Positions 27,233 to 35,737 of a stretch of 64,000 bases of DNA are shown here, one piece after another. Under the pieces are notes generated by a model that saw nothing but the letters and a program-made list of their open reading frames with translations, did no database searches and had not been told where the DNA came from. Each line of letters begins with the position of its first letter. Position 1 is the first letter of the stretch. The DNA lies in the NCBI GenBank assembly GCA_016893485.2, contig JAFEKX020000001.1, positions 9,379,501-9,443,500 of the forward strand. The letters are read 5' to 3'. This DNA is from Streptomyces sp. P3 (lineage in GTDB: Bacteria > Actinomycetota > Actinomycetes > Streptomycetales > Streptomycetaceae). The position numbers and the translations under genes are program-made.

Positions 27233-28080
27233 TCACTGTGAGTCTGTGGCCACCAAGGCCGCGGTGATGGGCTGGAGTTCGGTGACCAGTTCGTCGAGTT
27301 CGGCGGGGACAGGGCGTCGTAGGGCGGGGTGGCGAGTTCGTCGGTGAGGGCCTCGATGCGCTGTTTCGTCGCGCGGCCGGTGTTCGTGAAGTAGCCGTCG
27401 GCGTCGATAAGTCCGCGTTCGCGCAGGCCGTCCATGACCGTGGCCAGGCGTTCCTTGGGCAGGTGATGGATGCGTCCGAACGACTCCGCCGGGTGGATGT
27501 CCATGTCCAGAGCGGAGAGCACGTGGGCCTCCGTGCCGTCGATGTGCGCGCCGAGGAGCGCGGCGATGTGTCCGTCCCCGCGGTGTTCGCGGAGCATGGT
27601 CGCGGAGTGCCACAGCCGGGCGACGGGGTCGCCGGGTACGTCGAGGGTGCGCATGCCGGCGTACATCACCCGGCCTTCGGTGGGGGCACTGGTCGCGGCC
27701 TTGGTGGTCAGGTCCGCGGCGCGCACCAGGCCCGGGAGCCGGCCAGTTCCTCGCCGAGGATGCGCCGCAGGGAGGCCGCGCTGCCCGCTCCCGCGCGGCG
27801 ACCGAGGCGGCGGGAGGGATCGTCTCCCAGGCGCTGGGGATGTGCCGTGCGACTTCCCGTCGGCGAAGTTGTAGAAAGCCGCGTGCACGACGTGAGCCGG
27901 AACCCGGCCCAGTGGCGCGGCGCGGCTGGCGAAGTAGCCGTCCCAGTAGGTGCGGTGGCCGAGTGCGGCCAGTTCCTTGTTGCACTCGTCGGCGGTGAAG
28001 GTGACCAGGCAGATCGGCTCCAGGAGCTCGAACATGCGGCGGGCGATGTGGGTCGTCGGTTGCTGGCGTGTCGTACTCAT
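27233..28080 (-). CDS. SCO6745-family protein; frame breaks
   Basis: A protein of about 283 residues starting ATG 28080. Recognisable segments are ARRMFELLEPICLVTFTADECNKELAALGHRTYWDGYFASRAAPLGRVPAHVVHAAFYNF, TKAATSAPTEGRVMYAGMRTLDVPGDPVARLWHSATMLREHRGDGHIAALLGAHIDGTEAHVL and LPKERLATVMDGLRERGLIDADGYFTNTGRATKQRIEALTDELATPPY. The last has a winged-helix look. This order is that of the SCO6745 family, a widespread actinomycete group without an assigned role. Breaks near 27860, 27740 and 27310 split it. Two 15-bp direct repeats stand just upstream. I infer a regulatory rather than enzymatic protein. Confidence 0.68.
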
Positions 28081-28095
28081 CGGGGCTGTCCCTTT

Positions 28096-28127
28096 GTTCG
28101 GTGTACCGACGTGTTCGGTGTATCGAC
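28096..28127 (-). promoter_or_regulatory. Tandem operator-like repeats before the SCO6745-family gene
   Basis: GTTCGGTGTAYCGAC is present at 28096-28110 and 28113-28127, 17 bp apart. The first contains the palindrome TCGGT-GT-ACCGA, and the second differs by one base. They lie 16-47 bp upstream of the start. Confidence 0.6.
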
Positions 28128-28334
28128 TTGGACCGTGCGGCGCGCCGAAACTCATCGGTGATCGGAAGGGAGCAGCGTGGGTGGGGTGGTGGCTGGGTGA
28201 CGGTGGAGGCGAGAGCGGGGGTTCGGGTCGGGTTCTGGTCGGGTTCTGGTCCAACTTCGCGGCTCTGTCGCGGATGTGAGGGGGCGTGATGAGCATGAGC
28301 GGGGGAGGCTTGGGCGGCCCCGCGAGGGCGTGCG

Positions 28335-29450
28335 TCACGCTGTGAGCAGGCGGAGGCCGAGGTCTGCCGTGTCGCGTCCGGCGAGGTCGCTGTTGTGTGC
28401 GGCCCAGCGGCCCGTGGCGAGGTCGTCGGCGAGGCTGTGCACCGCCCGTTGTTCGGCCTGGGGCCGACTCTCGTCCACACCGATGCCGCTCGGCGTACGT
28501 GATCTTCCAGATAGGCCTCAGGCCGGCGCCAGTACGCTTCGAACAGGCCGTCAGCGCAGTCCCACGGGACGGGTACCGGTTCCACGCGGGCGCCGATGGT
28601 GTCGGCCATCCCGGCGAGCGAGGGAAACGTCGCCAGCACATCGGCGAACTCGGGCAGGTAGTCGCGGGTGAGCCAGAACCGGTCCATCCATCCGGGTTCG
28701 TCGGTGTCGAACGTGAGCACCACCACGCGGCGGGCCACGCGCCGCATCTCGCGCAGCCCCGCCGCGACATCTCCCCAGTGGTGCACGGTGGAGACCGCCA
28801 TCGCGGCGTCGAAGGACTGGTCCTCGAACGGCAGTTGCTCCGCGGTGGCGTCCACGCACGGCGCCGAACCCGCGGGCCGCTGACCCCGCATCACCGCCGA
28901 CGGCTCGACCGCGATCACGTCGCGATCGGCAGGTTCATAGGAGCCGGTGCCGGCCCCGACGTTCAGCACCGACCGGGCGTCGCCGAGTGCGTCCCAGATC
29001 TGCGCGGCGATCCGCGGCTCGGTACGCCGGGTCGTGGTGTAAGCGCCGCCGATCGCGTCGTACAACCGTGCGCCGAGCAGCGCCAGTTGCTTCTCCGGTG
29101 TCACTGTCAGCCCCCTCGCCCGTGTCGCCAGTTCCCTGTCGATGGCCGCCACCATGGCGTCGGCGCGATCACGCCGCTCCAGCAGCAGCTCGCGCAGTCG
29201 GTGCAGGTGCGCTACCGCGTCGGTGGTCGGGTCGTCCACCAGGTCCGTGATCTCTCGGAGTCCGAAACCCAGGCGTCGGTAGGCCAGCACCTCGCGCAGC
29301 CGCTCCATGTCGCCCGCTGAATAGGCCCGGTACCCGGCCGGGGTCCGCGCTGAAGGCCGTATGAGCCCGACCTGGTCGTAGTGATGCAGCGTGCGGACGC
29401 TCACGCCGGCCAGCCCGGCTACCTGTCCCACGGTCCAGTGATCCTCCACG
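28335..29450 (-). CDS. MerR-type regulator fused to a class I methyltransferase domain; one frame break at 3' end
   Basis: The GTG start at 29450 opens a MerR helix-turn-helix (DHWTVGQVAGLAGVSVRTLHHYDQVGLIRPSARTPAGYRAYSAGDMERLREVLAYRRLGF). The usual long dimerisation helix and a TipA-like linker (ARGLTVTPEKQLALLG) follow. In place of the TipAS ligand domain, the same frame continues with a SAM methyltransferase: LYDAIGGAYTTTRRTEPRIAAQIWDALGDARSVLNVGAGTGSYEP, VIAVEPSAVM, ATAEQLPFEDQSFDAAMAVSTVHHWGDVAAGLREMRRVA. A base missing near 28455 hides the ending (DLATGRWAAHNSDLAG). No stop or start separates the domains. It may methylate a ligand or respond to SAM, which is inference. Confidence 0.72.
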
Positions 29451-29483
29451 GCAGCGACTATGCAGCCTGACGCCACGTGAGGG

Positions 29484-29800
29484 TCAAGCCGCATGGGGCT
29501 CTTTCCGGCGGGTGGGTGGCAGTGCCGACTCGGCTCGGCTCGGCACGCCGCGGCGGATGCCGTGTCGGTGCGAGGAGGCGCCAGTCGTCAGTCGTACGAA
29601 ACGGTTCCGGTAGGCGGCGCCGACCAGTGCTTCGCGGGTCCTGAAGTGCCGGTGGAGCGTGGGTCGGGAGGCGCTGGTGGAGCGTGCGTCGGGGCTGCCG
29701 GTGGAGCGTGGCGATGCCGACCTCGGCCGCGGGTGCGCGCGCACGCATCGGCAGTTCGGTGCCGGCCGACGCGGAGAGGCGGGTGGTCACCGCGAGGGGT
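29484..29800 (-). pseudogene. Decayed TetR-family regulator
   Basis: The minus strand shows TetR fragments only: an N-terminal TRLSASAGTELPMRA and, in another frame, PTLHRHFRTREALVGAAYRNRF, the end of a TetR helix-turn-helix. The body of the helix-turn-helix is missing. In its place the segment ACGCTCCACC occurs three times at 29653-29715 (on the minus strand), an imperfect local expansion. The C-terminal ligand domain is absent. It faces away from the MDR reductase gene across a paired operator, so it is probably the lost repressor of that gene. Confidence 0.6.
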
Positions 29801-29854
29801 GGGTCGCGGTGGTGGGTTGCGCGCGGCCGGGGCAGTCGTACCTCCGGCACGGGC

Positions 29855-29915
29855 AAAACGGATCGCGTTCCGTTTGTATTACGGTCATCCATCTAAACGG
29901 AACGCGATCCGTTTT
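29855..29915 (+). promoter_or_regulatory. Paired 21-bp operators before the MDR reductase
   Basis: A perfect 21-bp inverted repeat occupies 29855-29875 and 29895-29915, with a 19-base spacer. Each arm is itself near-palindromic (AAACGGA-N6-TCCGTTT, central CGCG), so two repressor dimers could bind. The layout is that of a TetR operator pair. The adjacent TetR gene is degenerate. Confidence 0.8.
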
Positions 29916-29949
29916 GGTTGGTTCGCGGACATCGAGGAGGCAGACGTAC

Positions 29950-30909
29950 ATGCAGGAACGGAGCAATCGGCCGTCGGTCGGTCAGAGCAGGGCGGTCCGG
30001 CTCGATTCGTTCGGCGGACCCGACGTCTTGGCTGTCCGAGAGGTTCTCGCGCCGCAGGCCGGCCCGGGGCAGATCCGGGTGCGGGTTGCCGCCGCCGGTC
30101 TGAACCCGATGGACTGGTTCATTACCGCGGACGAGGAGACGGCCGGCCGGTTCGGACTGACCCTGTCCGTCGGGTTCGGGACGGACTACGCGGGCGTGAT
30201 CGATCAGGTCGGTGACGGGGTGAGCGGCTTTGCGCCCGGCGACCGGGTGTTCGGAGGGGCCCTGTCCCGCGCGGTCGCCGACTTCGTGGTGGTCGACGCG
30301 GGCGGGGAGACGGCTGCGAACGAGGCTCACCACACCCCTGACGGTGTCGACGACCGCATCGCCGCCACCCTGACGATCGCGGGCCGCACCGCGTCCGCCG
30401 CCCTTGCCGCGGTCACCCTCGGTCCGGACGACACCGTGCTGATCGGCGGTGCGGGTGGCGGAGTTGGGGTGTTCGCCGTCCAACTGGCCCGGATCGCAGG
30501 GGCGCGTGTGATCGGGACGGGGTCGCCGTCGTCGGCCGATTACCTCCGCGAACTCGGAGCCGAGCCGGTCGCCTACGGTGACGGCCTGGCCGACCGCGTC
30601 CGAGCCCTCGCCCCCAGGGGTGTCACCGCCGCGATGGACCTGCACGGGGTGGAGACGGTGCACGCCGCCCGGGAGTTGAGCGTCCCGGACGACCGCATCT
30701 GCACGATCGCCGCACAGGTCGACGGCGTGGCGGCGGCCAACGGCGCGAACGCGGCTCCCGGTGCCCTCGAAGAGCTCGCCCGGATGGTTGCGGCGGGCCG
30801 ACTCCGCGTGCCTGTCGCTGAGAGCTTCCCGATCGAACAGATCCGCCGCGCGGTCGAGATCCAGGCTGACCGGCATGTGCGGGGCAAGATCGTCATCGAT
30901 CTGTCATGA
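29950..30909 (+). CDS. MDR-family NADP-dependent quinone/alkene oxidoreductase
   Basis: An intact 319-residue zinc-independent medium-chain dehydrogenase/reductase. The N-terminal catalytic domain has GPGQIRVRVAAAGLNPMDWFIT and GTDYAGVIDQVGDGVSGFAPGDRVFG. The nucleotide-binding loop is VLIGGAGGGVGVFAVQLARIAGARVIGTGS. The C-terminus is GRLRVPVAESFPIEQIRRAVEIQADRHVRGKIVIDL, typical of quinone oxidoreductase-like enzymes. AGGAGG lies before ATG 29950. The promoter is covered by paired operators whose TetR gene seems decayed, so expression may be constitutive. The likely role is reduction of quinones or enals. Confidence 0.87.
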   Translation: MQERSNRPSVGQSRAVRLDSFGGPDVLAVREVLAPQAGPGQIRVRVAAAGLNPMDWFITADEETAGRFGLTLSVGFGTDYAGVIDQVGDGVSGFAPGDRVFGGALSRAVADFVVVDAGGETAANEAHHTPDGVDDRIAATLTIAGRTASAALAAVTLGPDDTVLIGGAGGGVGVFAVQLARIAGARVIGTGSPSSADYLRELGAEPVAYGDGLADRVRALAPRGVTAAMDLHGVETVHAARELSVPDDRICTIAAQVDGVAAANGANAAPGALEELARMVAAGRLRVPVAESFPIEQIRRAVEIQADRHVRGKIVIDLS

Positions 30910-31669
30910 CCCCGGGTGACGGCGTGACACGGTGACGGTGCGGCGAGGGCGAGGACGGGTGCAGGTCGGGTCCCTTTGGCCTGGGTGGGACCGTGGCGGC
31001 GCTTGCATCTCTTGAGGCGGCGGGCCCGAAACGGTATGCGGACGGGTCTGCCGGCCGCGCGGTGACGACATCCGGTGGCAGCTGTCTTCGGAGCGTCCTG
31101 GGCATGGGCACGCAGCAGGGCCGGGCCGTGCGGGTCTCCGGAGGGAGCCCGTTGCTGATGCGCCGAGCCGGGGAGTGTTACGCGTCGTCGGGAGTGTCGG
31201 GCGACTTTGCCGGGTGGGGGAAAGGGAACGCGTTGCCTGTCGAAATGGGCTGTCAGGCCCGCTGTTTCTTTGTTGTGGAGGTCAACTGCAGCCCTGCAGG
31301 CGGGTTTTGCCCGGGGACGGGGTGATGGAAGGCGACCTAGGCCAGCACCGGGAATCCATGGATGGTCACCCTCGGCCTCTGTGGCGTGTCCGTCGCGTCC
31401 TGCAACGCGGCAGCGTCCTTGCGCTCGGCGCCGTTGGCCACGGTGCTGTCCATCAACGCACCGTGTGGGTGGCTGCGACGATGAGGACAATCGGGTGCCG
31501 CCACACGGCTTCGGTGGGGAGCAAGATCCCGGGACCTCCAGTGCTGCGGTGGGCCGGGAAGCGCCGCCGGGAAAACCTCCCCTGGTCGACCGACGAGTCA
31601 ATCCTGAGATTCCCGTCATGCCAGACGGCTGATGGCCTCATCAGTTCTGTTGGCGACTAGAATCGCGCC
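30910..31669. other. Long intergenic region; leaderless TetR promoter at its end
   Basis: About 760 bp. No frame shows a recognisable domain, and the codon use is unconvincing on both strands. TAGAAT at 31658-31663 is a good -10 element that would start transcription at the ATG at 31670. No ribosome site lies between, so the TetR mRNA is probably leaderless. The rest may be decayed DNA. Confidence 0.45.
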
Positions 31670-32302
31670 ATGCAGCCCTCCGCCACTCAGCCCGCGAACC
31701 GCTTCGAGCGCCGGAGGGCCAAGACCCGTCAGGCCCTCATCGGCGCTGCCCGTCAGATCATGGCCGAGCAGGGCGGCACCGATGTGAGCATCCAGGCGAT
31801 CGCCGACCGGGCGGACGTCGGCTTCGGGACCTTCTACAACCACTTCGAGACCAAGGACGCCCTCTTCGACGCGGCAGTCGCCGACGCCCTGGAGGAGTAC
31901 GGGCAACTGCTCGACGCCGCCACGGCCGACATCGAGGACCCCGCCGAGACCTTCGCGGCCAGCGTCCGCCTCACGTTGCGACTGGCCGCCAGCCACCCGG
32001 AGATCACCGGGATCCCCCGCTTCCGCGGACTCCAGCATGTCCACAGCGGGACCGGCCTGGGCCCGCGCGCTCTGCGTGACCTGGAGGTCGGGAAGGCGTC
32101 GGGACGCTTCGACATCAAGGATGCCCAAGTCGCTCTCGGGGCCGTCGGCGGAATCGTGCTGGCTCTCGTCCAGCTTGGGGCCACCAGCGACCTCAACGCC
32201 TCAGCGGGAGAGGCGGCGGCCGAGCTGGTCCTGCGCATGCTCGGCCTGCCTCCCGATGAAGCGCACGAGATCTCCGTCAGGCCGTTGCCCGCGCTGGGGT
32301 GA
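31670..32302 (+). CDS. TetR-family regulator next to a decayed MFS gene
   Basis: An intact 210-residue protein. The helix-turn-helix is at about residues 18-65 (RRRAKTRQALIGAARQIMAEQGGTDVSIQAIADRADVGFGTFYNHFETKDALF). The C-terminal domain includes ASHPEITGIPRFRGLQHVHSGTGLGPRALRDLEVGKASGRF and ends with AAAELVLRMLGLPPDEAHEI. Start ATG 31670 lacks a Shine-Dalgarno sequence and lies just after a -10 element, suggesting leaderless translation. The gene it most likely controlled, the MFS transporter downstream, is broken, so it may now act elsewhere or be on its way to loss. Confidence 0.86.
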   Translation: MQPSATQPANRFERRRAKTRQALIGAARQIMAEQGGTDVSIQAIADRADVGFGTFYNHFETKDALFDAAVADALEEYGQLLDAATADIEDPAETFAASVRLTLRLAASHPEITGIPRFRGLQHVHSGTGLGPRALRDLEVGKASGRFDIKDAQVALGAVGGIVLALVQLGATSDLNASAGEAAAELVLRMLGLPPDEAHEISVRPLPALG

Positions 32303-32420
32303 CTGGTGCGCTCCGGGTTCGCATGACCCACGTCAGGCGGGGCGCGGGCGCGACTGCCTCAACCCGCTCGACGCGTTCGGTCGAGCGCAGGCGCGAAATG
32401 CCCCCGTCGCCGCGGTAATC

Positions 32421-33240
32421 GGACCTCGTCGCGTTCGCCGTCTCCGCGCTCGGGCTGACCGGCTGCATCGTGCTCCGATTGAGTGGTCGCCGTCCGATCC
32501 GTGACCCGCGCCTGTTCGTCCTGCGGGGCTTCCGCGCCGGCGCGATCGCGTTCATGAGCCAGTTCCTGGCCGTCGTCCGATTCACGTTCGTAGGGCTGCA
32601 GTTCCTCCAGCTCATCCACGGGTACAGCCTTCTCCAGGGCGCCCGTGCCTTCTTGCCGGTAGCCGCGGTGGTGTTGCCCGTCTCGCAGCTCACCCTCCCG
32701 GCTGGCCCCGGCTCACCCGCCGCGTCGGCCACAGGGCCGTGCTGCCCGCAGGCCGCCTGTTCCTGGCCGCCGGCTTGTTCTGACTGACCGTCCCCGACCT
32801 CCCTGACCTTCCCTGACTGCCGACAGGGCCTACCCCGCCTTCTCGTCGCCCCCGTGATCGCGGGCCTGGGCATCGGCCTGATCGGTTCCGCCGGTACGGC
32901 CCGATCGTGATCGTCGACTCCCTCGGACCCGACCGCCAGGGCGTGGCCTCCGCCATGAACGACACGACCCGCGAGGTCGGCTCCGCGGTCGGCATCGCCA
33001 TCACGGGATCGGTCCTTTCCACCCAGCGCCGCGCGACCCCGCCGACACCATCGGGCAACTGCCCGCAGGCGGGCCGAACTTGGTGCGCCACTCGTCCGTC
33101 GGCGGACGCGAGGCTGTAACCGGTCTCGGCGACGCGGCAGGCAACTCGTCTATGGCGTGCCCGACGCCGCTATGGGCGAGTTCACCGAAGTCATGGGTGT
33201 CATCCCCGCGATCCTCACCCCGGCTGTCCTCGCCTGCCCG
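32421..33240 (+). pseudogene. Broken DHA2-type MFS transporter (C-terminal half only)
   Basis: Pieces in several frames match the second half of an EmrB/QacA transporter: LVAFAVSALGLTGCIVL, DPRLFVLRGFRAGAIAFMSQFLAVVRFTFVGLQFLQLIHGYSLLQGARAFLPVAAVV, then DSLGPDRQGVASAMNDTTREVGSAVGIAITGSVL, the family's hallmark before helix 13, and finally VMGVIPAILTPAVLACPI. There are stop codons between the pieces (for example after LFLAAGLF near 32785) and the whole N-terminal half is missing. It is therefore a genuine relic, probably the former target of the TetR gene before it. Confidence 0.72.
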
Positions 33241-33599
33241 ATCCGTACCCCCAGTGCAGACCCTGCCCGCACCGGCGGCCACCACCCCGGGCGTTGTTTC
33301 CACCTCCGGCAGGAGCGATGGCAAGGCCGGGTGTCGCGCCCGGAAGGCAGACAGCGGCGGTCGGCCCCGACCCGGGCGGTCGGCTCGGCTCTGCACCCCC
33401 GACCGCCCGTGCGGGCGCCCGCCGTCCAACCCGCACAGCCGCTCACACCGCAGGGTCACAGGGGTGGCGGCTCGCCGGCCGGGGATGCCCGGGCTTCGGA
33501 GTGAAAGAAGCGGCCACTCCTTGACTGATGGTCCGCGCGTAATTGACGATTCCATCATCTAGGTGACGGGGACGACCTGTCATCGGCGAGGAGAGCCCC
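33241..33599. other. Intergenic region before the catabolic operon
   Basis: About 360 bp without a recognisable gene. GAGGAGAG just before ATG 33600 is the ribosome site. AATTGACGATTCCATCATCTAG near 33541-33562 may include a promoter. Confidence 0.4.
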
Positions 33600-34596
33600 A
33601 TGACCGACAACAGCGCCATCGCGAACGGCCCCGCAGGCGCCCCGCCTCTGCAAGGCGCGATCGACGTGCACGCCCACTTCTTTACCGCCCGGCTGCGCGC
33701 GGCGATGGAGGACGCGGGCATCACCCAGCCGGACGGGATGCCCGCCATCCCCGACTGGGATCCGAAGTCGGCGCTGCGGCACATGGACGAGGTCGGGATC
33801 CAGACCGCGATGCTGTCCGTGTCCTCACCCGGGATCGACTTCGGCACCCCGGACGCCGTCCGTGAACTGGCCCGCAACGTCAACGACGAAGGCGCTGAAC
33901 TGGTTCGCGCCCACCCGGGTCGCTTCGGTCTGATGGCATCCCTTCCGCTGCCGGACCTTCCCGCCTCCCTCGCCGAAGCCGAGCGCGCCCTCGACGACCT
34001 GGGCGCCGACGGGATCGCCCTGCACACCCACTATCAGGGCCACTACCTGGGCGACCCTCTCTACGAACCCCTGATGGAACTCCTCGACGAGCGCCGCGCG
34101 GTGGTGTTCCTCCATCCGACCTCACCCCAGTGCTGGCAGGACACCAGCCTCGGCTACCCCCGCCCCATGATCGAGTTCCCCTTCGACACCACCCGCGCCG
34201 TGGCCCACCTGATCCTCTCGGGCACCCTGCGACGTCACCCCACATCTCCTTCGTCATCCCGCACGCCGGTGCCGCCCTGCCCGTCCTCGCCGACCGCATC
34301 GCCGTGTTCGCCCTGATGCAGGCGGACGGGCCGCCGGTCGACGTCCTGGCGGACCTGGCCACGCTCCACTTCGACCTCGCCGGCTTCACCCTTCCCCGCG
34401 CCCTGCCCGCCCTGCTCAACCTCACCGATACCCGGCACCTGCTCTACGGCAGCGACTTCCCTTCACGCCCGACTGGGCCGTCGAAGGCCTCGCGCGCCCG
34501 CTCGTCGAAGCCCTGGACCCGGCGGCCCGCGCCGATCTGCTGCGCGGCAACGCGCGGCGCCTCTTTCCCCGGCTGCGCGAACCCCGTAGCGCATAG
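33600..34596 (+). CDS. Amidohydrolase-2 family protein (ACMSD/decarboxylase type); two frame breaks
   Basis: A protein of about 333 residues after repair near 34230 and 34460. Metal-site motifs are visible in order: DVHAHFF (HxH, residues about 22-24), VVFLHPTSP with the third His, FVIPHAGAALPVL with the fourth, and HLLYGSDFPFTPDW with the Asp. LGADGIALHTHYQGHYLGDP lies between. This is the pattern of 2-amino-3-carboxymuconate semialdehyde decarboxylase and related aromatic-acid decarboxylases/hydrolases. It heads a run of aromatic-degradation genes, so decarboxylation of a ring acid or ring-cleavage product is the likely role. The exact substrate cannot be read from sequence. Confidence 0.8.
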
Positions 34597-34601
34597 GTGT
34601 C

Positions 34602-34623
34602 CGGCCCGATGGCGGTCGGGCCG
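34602..34623 (+). terminator. Hairpin after the amidohydrolase gene
   Basis: A perfect 8-bp stem CGGCCCGA (34602-34609) and TCGGGCCG (34616-34623) lies six bases past the stop. It separates the amidohydrolase from the FAH-ligase-dioxygenase-hydroxylase run. Confidence 0.65.
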
Positions 34624-34643
34624 CGCCTGCCGGAAACATGGCG

Positions 34644-34673
34644 TTGACAGATTAGACACTCAAGAGTGATGCT
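34644..34673 (+). promoter_or_regulatory. Catabolic operon promoter with operator
   Basis: TTGACA (34644-34649) is a consensus -35. The perfect palindrome CACTCAAGAGTG (34657-34668) lies in the spacer and over the expected -10 (GATGCT at 34668-34673, weak). This suggests a repressor-controlled promoter, and no regulator gene is adjacent. Confidence 0.6.
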
Positions 34674-34780
34674 TTCATCAGTTAAGGCGTGTGGCGGTAG
34701 CCCTCTCAAGACCGCGACCCTCTTCGCGCAGCGTGCGCCGGTTTCCTCACGCCCCTCGAAACTCCGAGCAGGAGAACCCC

Positions 34781-35737
34781 ATGAGCACAGCCGTTGTCCG
34801 TACGCGTGAGGGCTGGTGGGTTCAGCGCGCCGACGGCCGGATCTACCCGGTCGGCACCGACGCCGCCACCACCGCAGATCTCCTCGCCGACCGGCAGGCC
34901 GTCGAAGAGGCCGAACGGTCCGACGACGGATGGGAAGACCTCGGAGCGCGCGAGCTGCTGTCACCGGTGACCACGCCCTGCCGCGTCGTCGCGCAGATGG
35001 TCAACTACCGCTCCCACGCCATCGACTCCGGCTTCGATCCCGACCTCGTGCCCACGACCTTCTTCCGCAAGGCCTCCGGATCCGTGTCGGGCCCGGCCGA
35101 GGAGATCATCCGGCCCGGACATGTCCGCCTGCTCGACTACGAAGTCGAACTCGGGCTCGTCTTCGGCGCCCCGCTGCCCCTCGACGCCGACGTCACCACC
35201 GCCACCCTCGGCCACTACGTCGCAGCCCTGGTCGTCGCCAACGACATCAGCGCCCGCGACGTGCAGCTGCCCAAGACCCAGTTCTACGAGAGCAAGTCCT
35301 ACCCGACCTTCACCCCGCTCGGCCCGCGACTGCTGCTCGTGGACGCGCACGATCTCGCCTCGCTGGAACGGCTGCGTCTGGTGTGCGCGGTCAACGGCGA
35401 GGTCCGCCAGGACAGCAGCACGGCGGAGATGATCACCAAGCCGGACCAGGCGCTGACCGCCCTCGCCCGCTTCCAGACCATGGCCCCCGGAGACGTCCTC
35501 CTGACCGGTACTCCTGGCGGTACCGCGCTGCGTTCACCGGGCAAGGTACTGGAGCTGATCGGATCGCTGCTGCCGCCCGAGAAGAAGTGGAAGACGTTCT
35601 TCGCCCGGCAGGCGAAGAACCCCGCCTACCTCAAGCCCGGGGACATGGTGACCGCCTCCATCAGCACCCCCGACGGTTCCCTCGATCTCGGCACCCAGCA
35701 GACCCCGGTCCGTGCCGCCACAGCGGAGGCCCTGTGA
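34781..35737 (+). CDS. Fumarylacetoacetate-hydrolase (FAH) family protein
   Basis: An intact 318-residue protein. The FAH core is seen as VAQMVNYRSHAIDSG, FFRKASGSVSGPAEEIIRP, LDYEVELGLVFG (metal-binding Glu pair), VVANDISARDVQL, PLGPRLLLVD and GDVLLTGTPGGTALRSPGK. This family hydrolyses or decarboxylates acylpyruvate-type products of ring cleavage. ATG 34781 follows GGAGAAC, and the in-frame extension upstream is not family-like. Its stop overlaps the next start as TGATG. It would act late in the pathway, splitting the chain formed after dioxygenase cleavage. Confidence 0.88.
   Translation: MSTAVVRTREGWWVQRADGRIYPVGTDAATTADLLADRQAVEEAERSDDGWEDLGARELLSPVTTPCRVVAQMVNYRSHAIDSGFDPDLVPTTFFRKASGSVSGPAEEIIRPGHVRLLDYEVELGLVFGAPLPLDADVTTATLGHYVAALVVANDISARDVQLPKTQFYESKSYPTFTPLGPRLLLVDAHDLASLERLRLVCAVNGEVRQDSSTAEMITKPDQALTALARFQTMAPGDVLLTGTPGGTALRSPGKVLELIGSLLPPEKKWKTFFARQAKNPAYLKPGDMVTASISTPDGSLDLGTQQTPVRAATAEAL

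Noticed and set aside
27233..29494. A 753-residue open frame joining the MerR-methyltransferase and the SCO6745-family protein
   Set aside because: The stretch between them (about 28080-28335) is Pro/Arg/His-rich, and both genes have their own starts and natural ends. The join is a result of missing bases.
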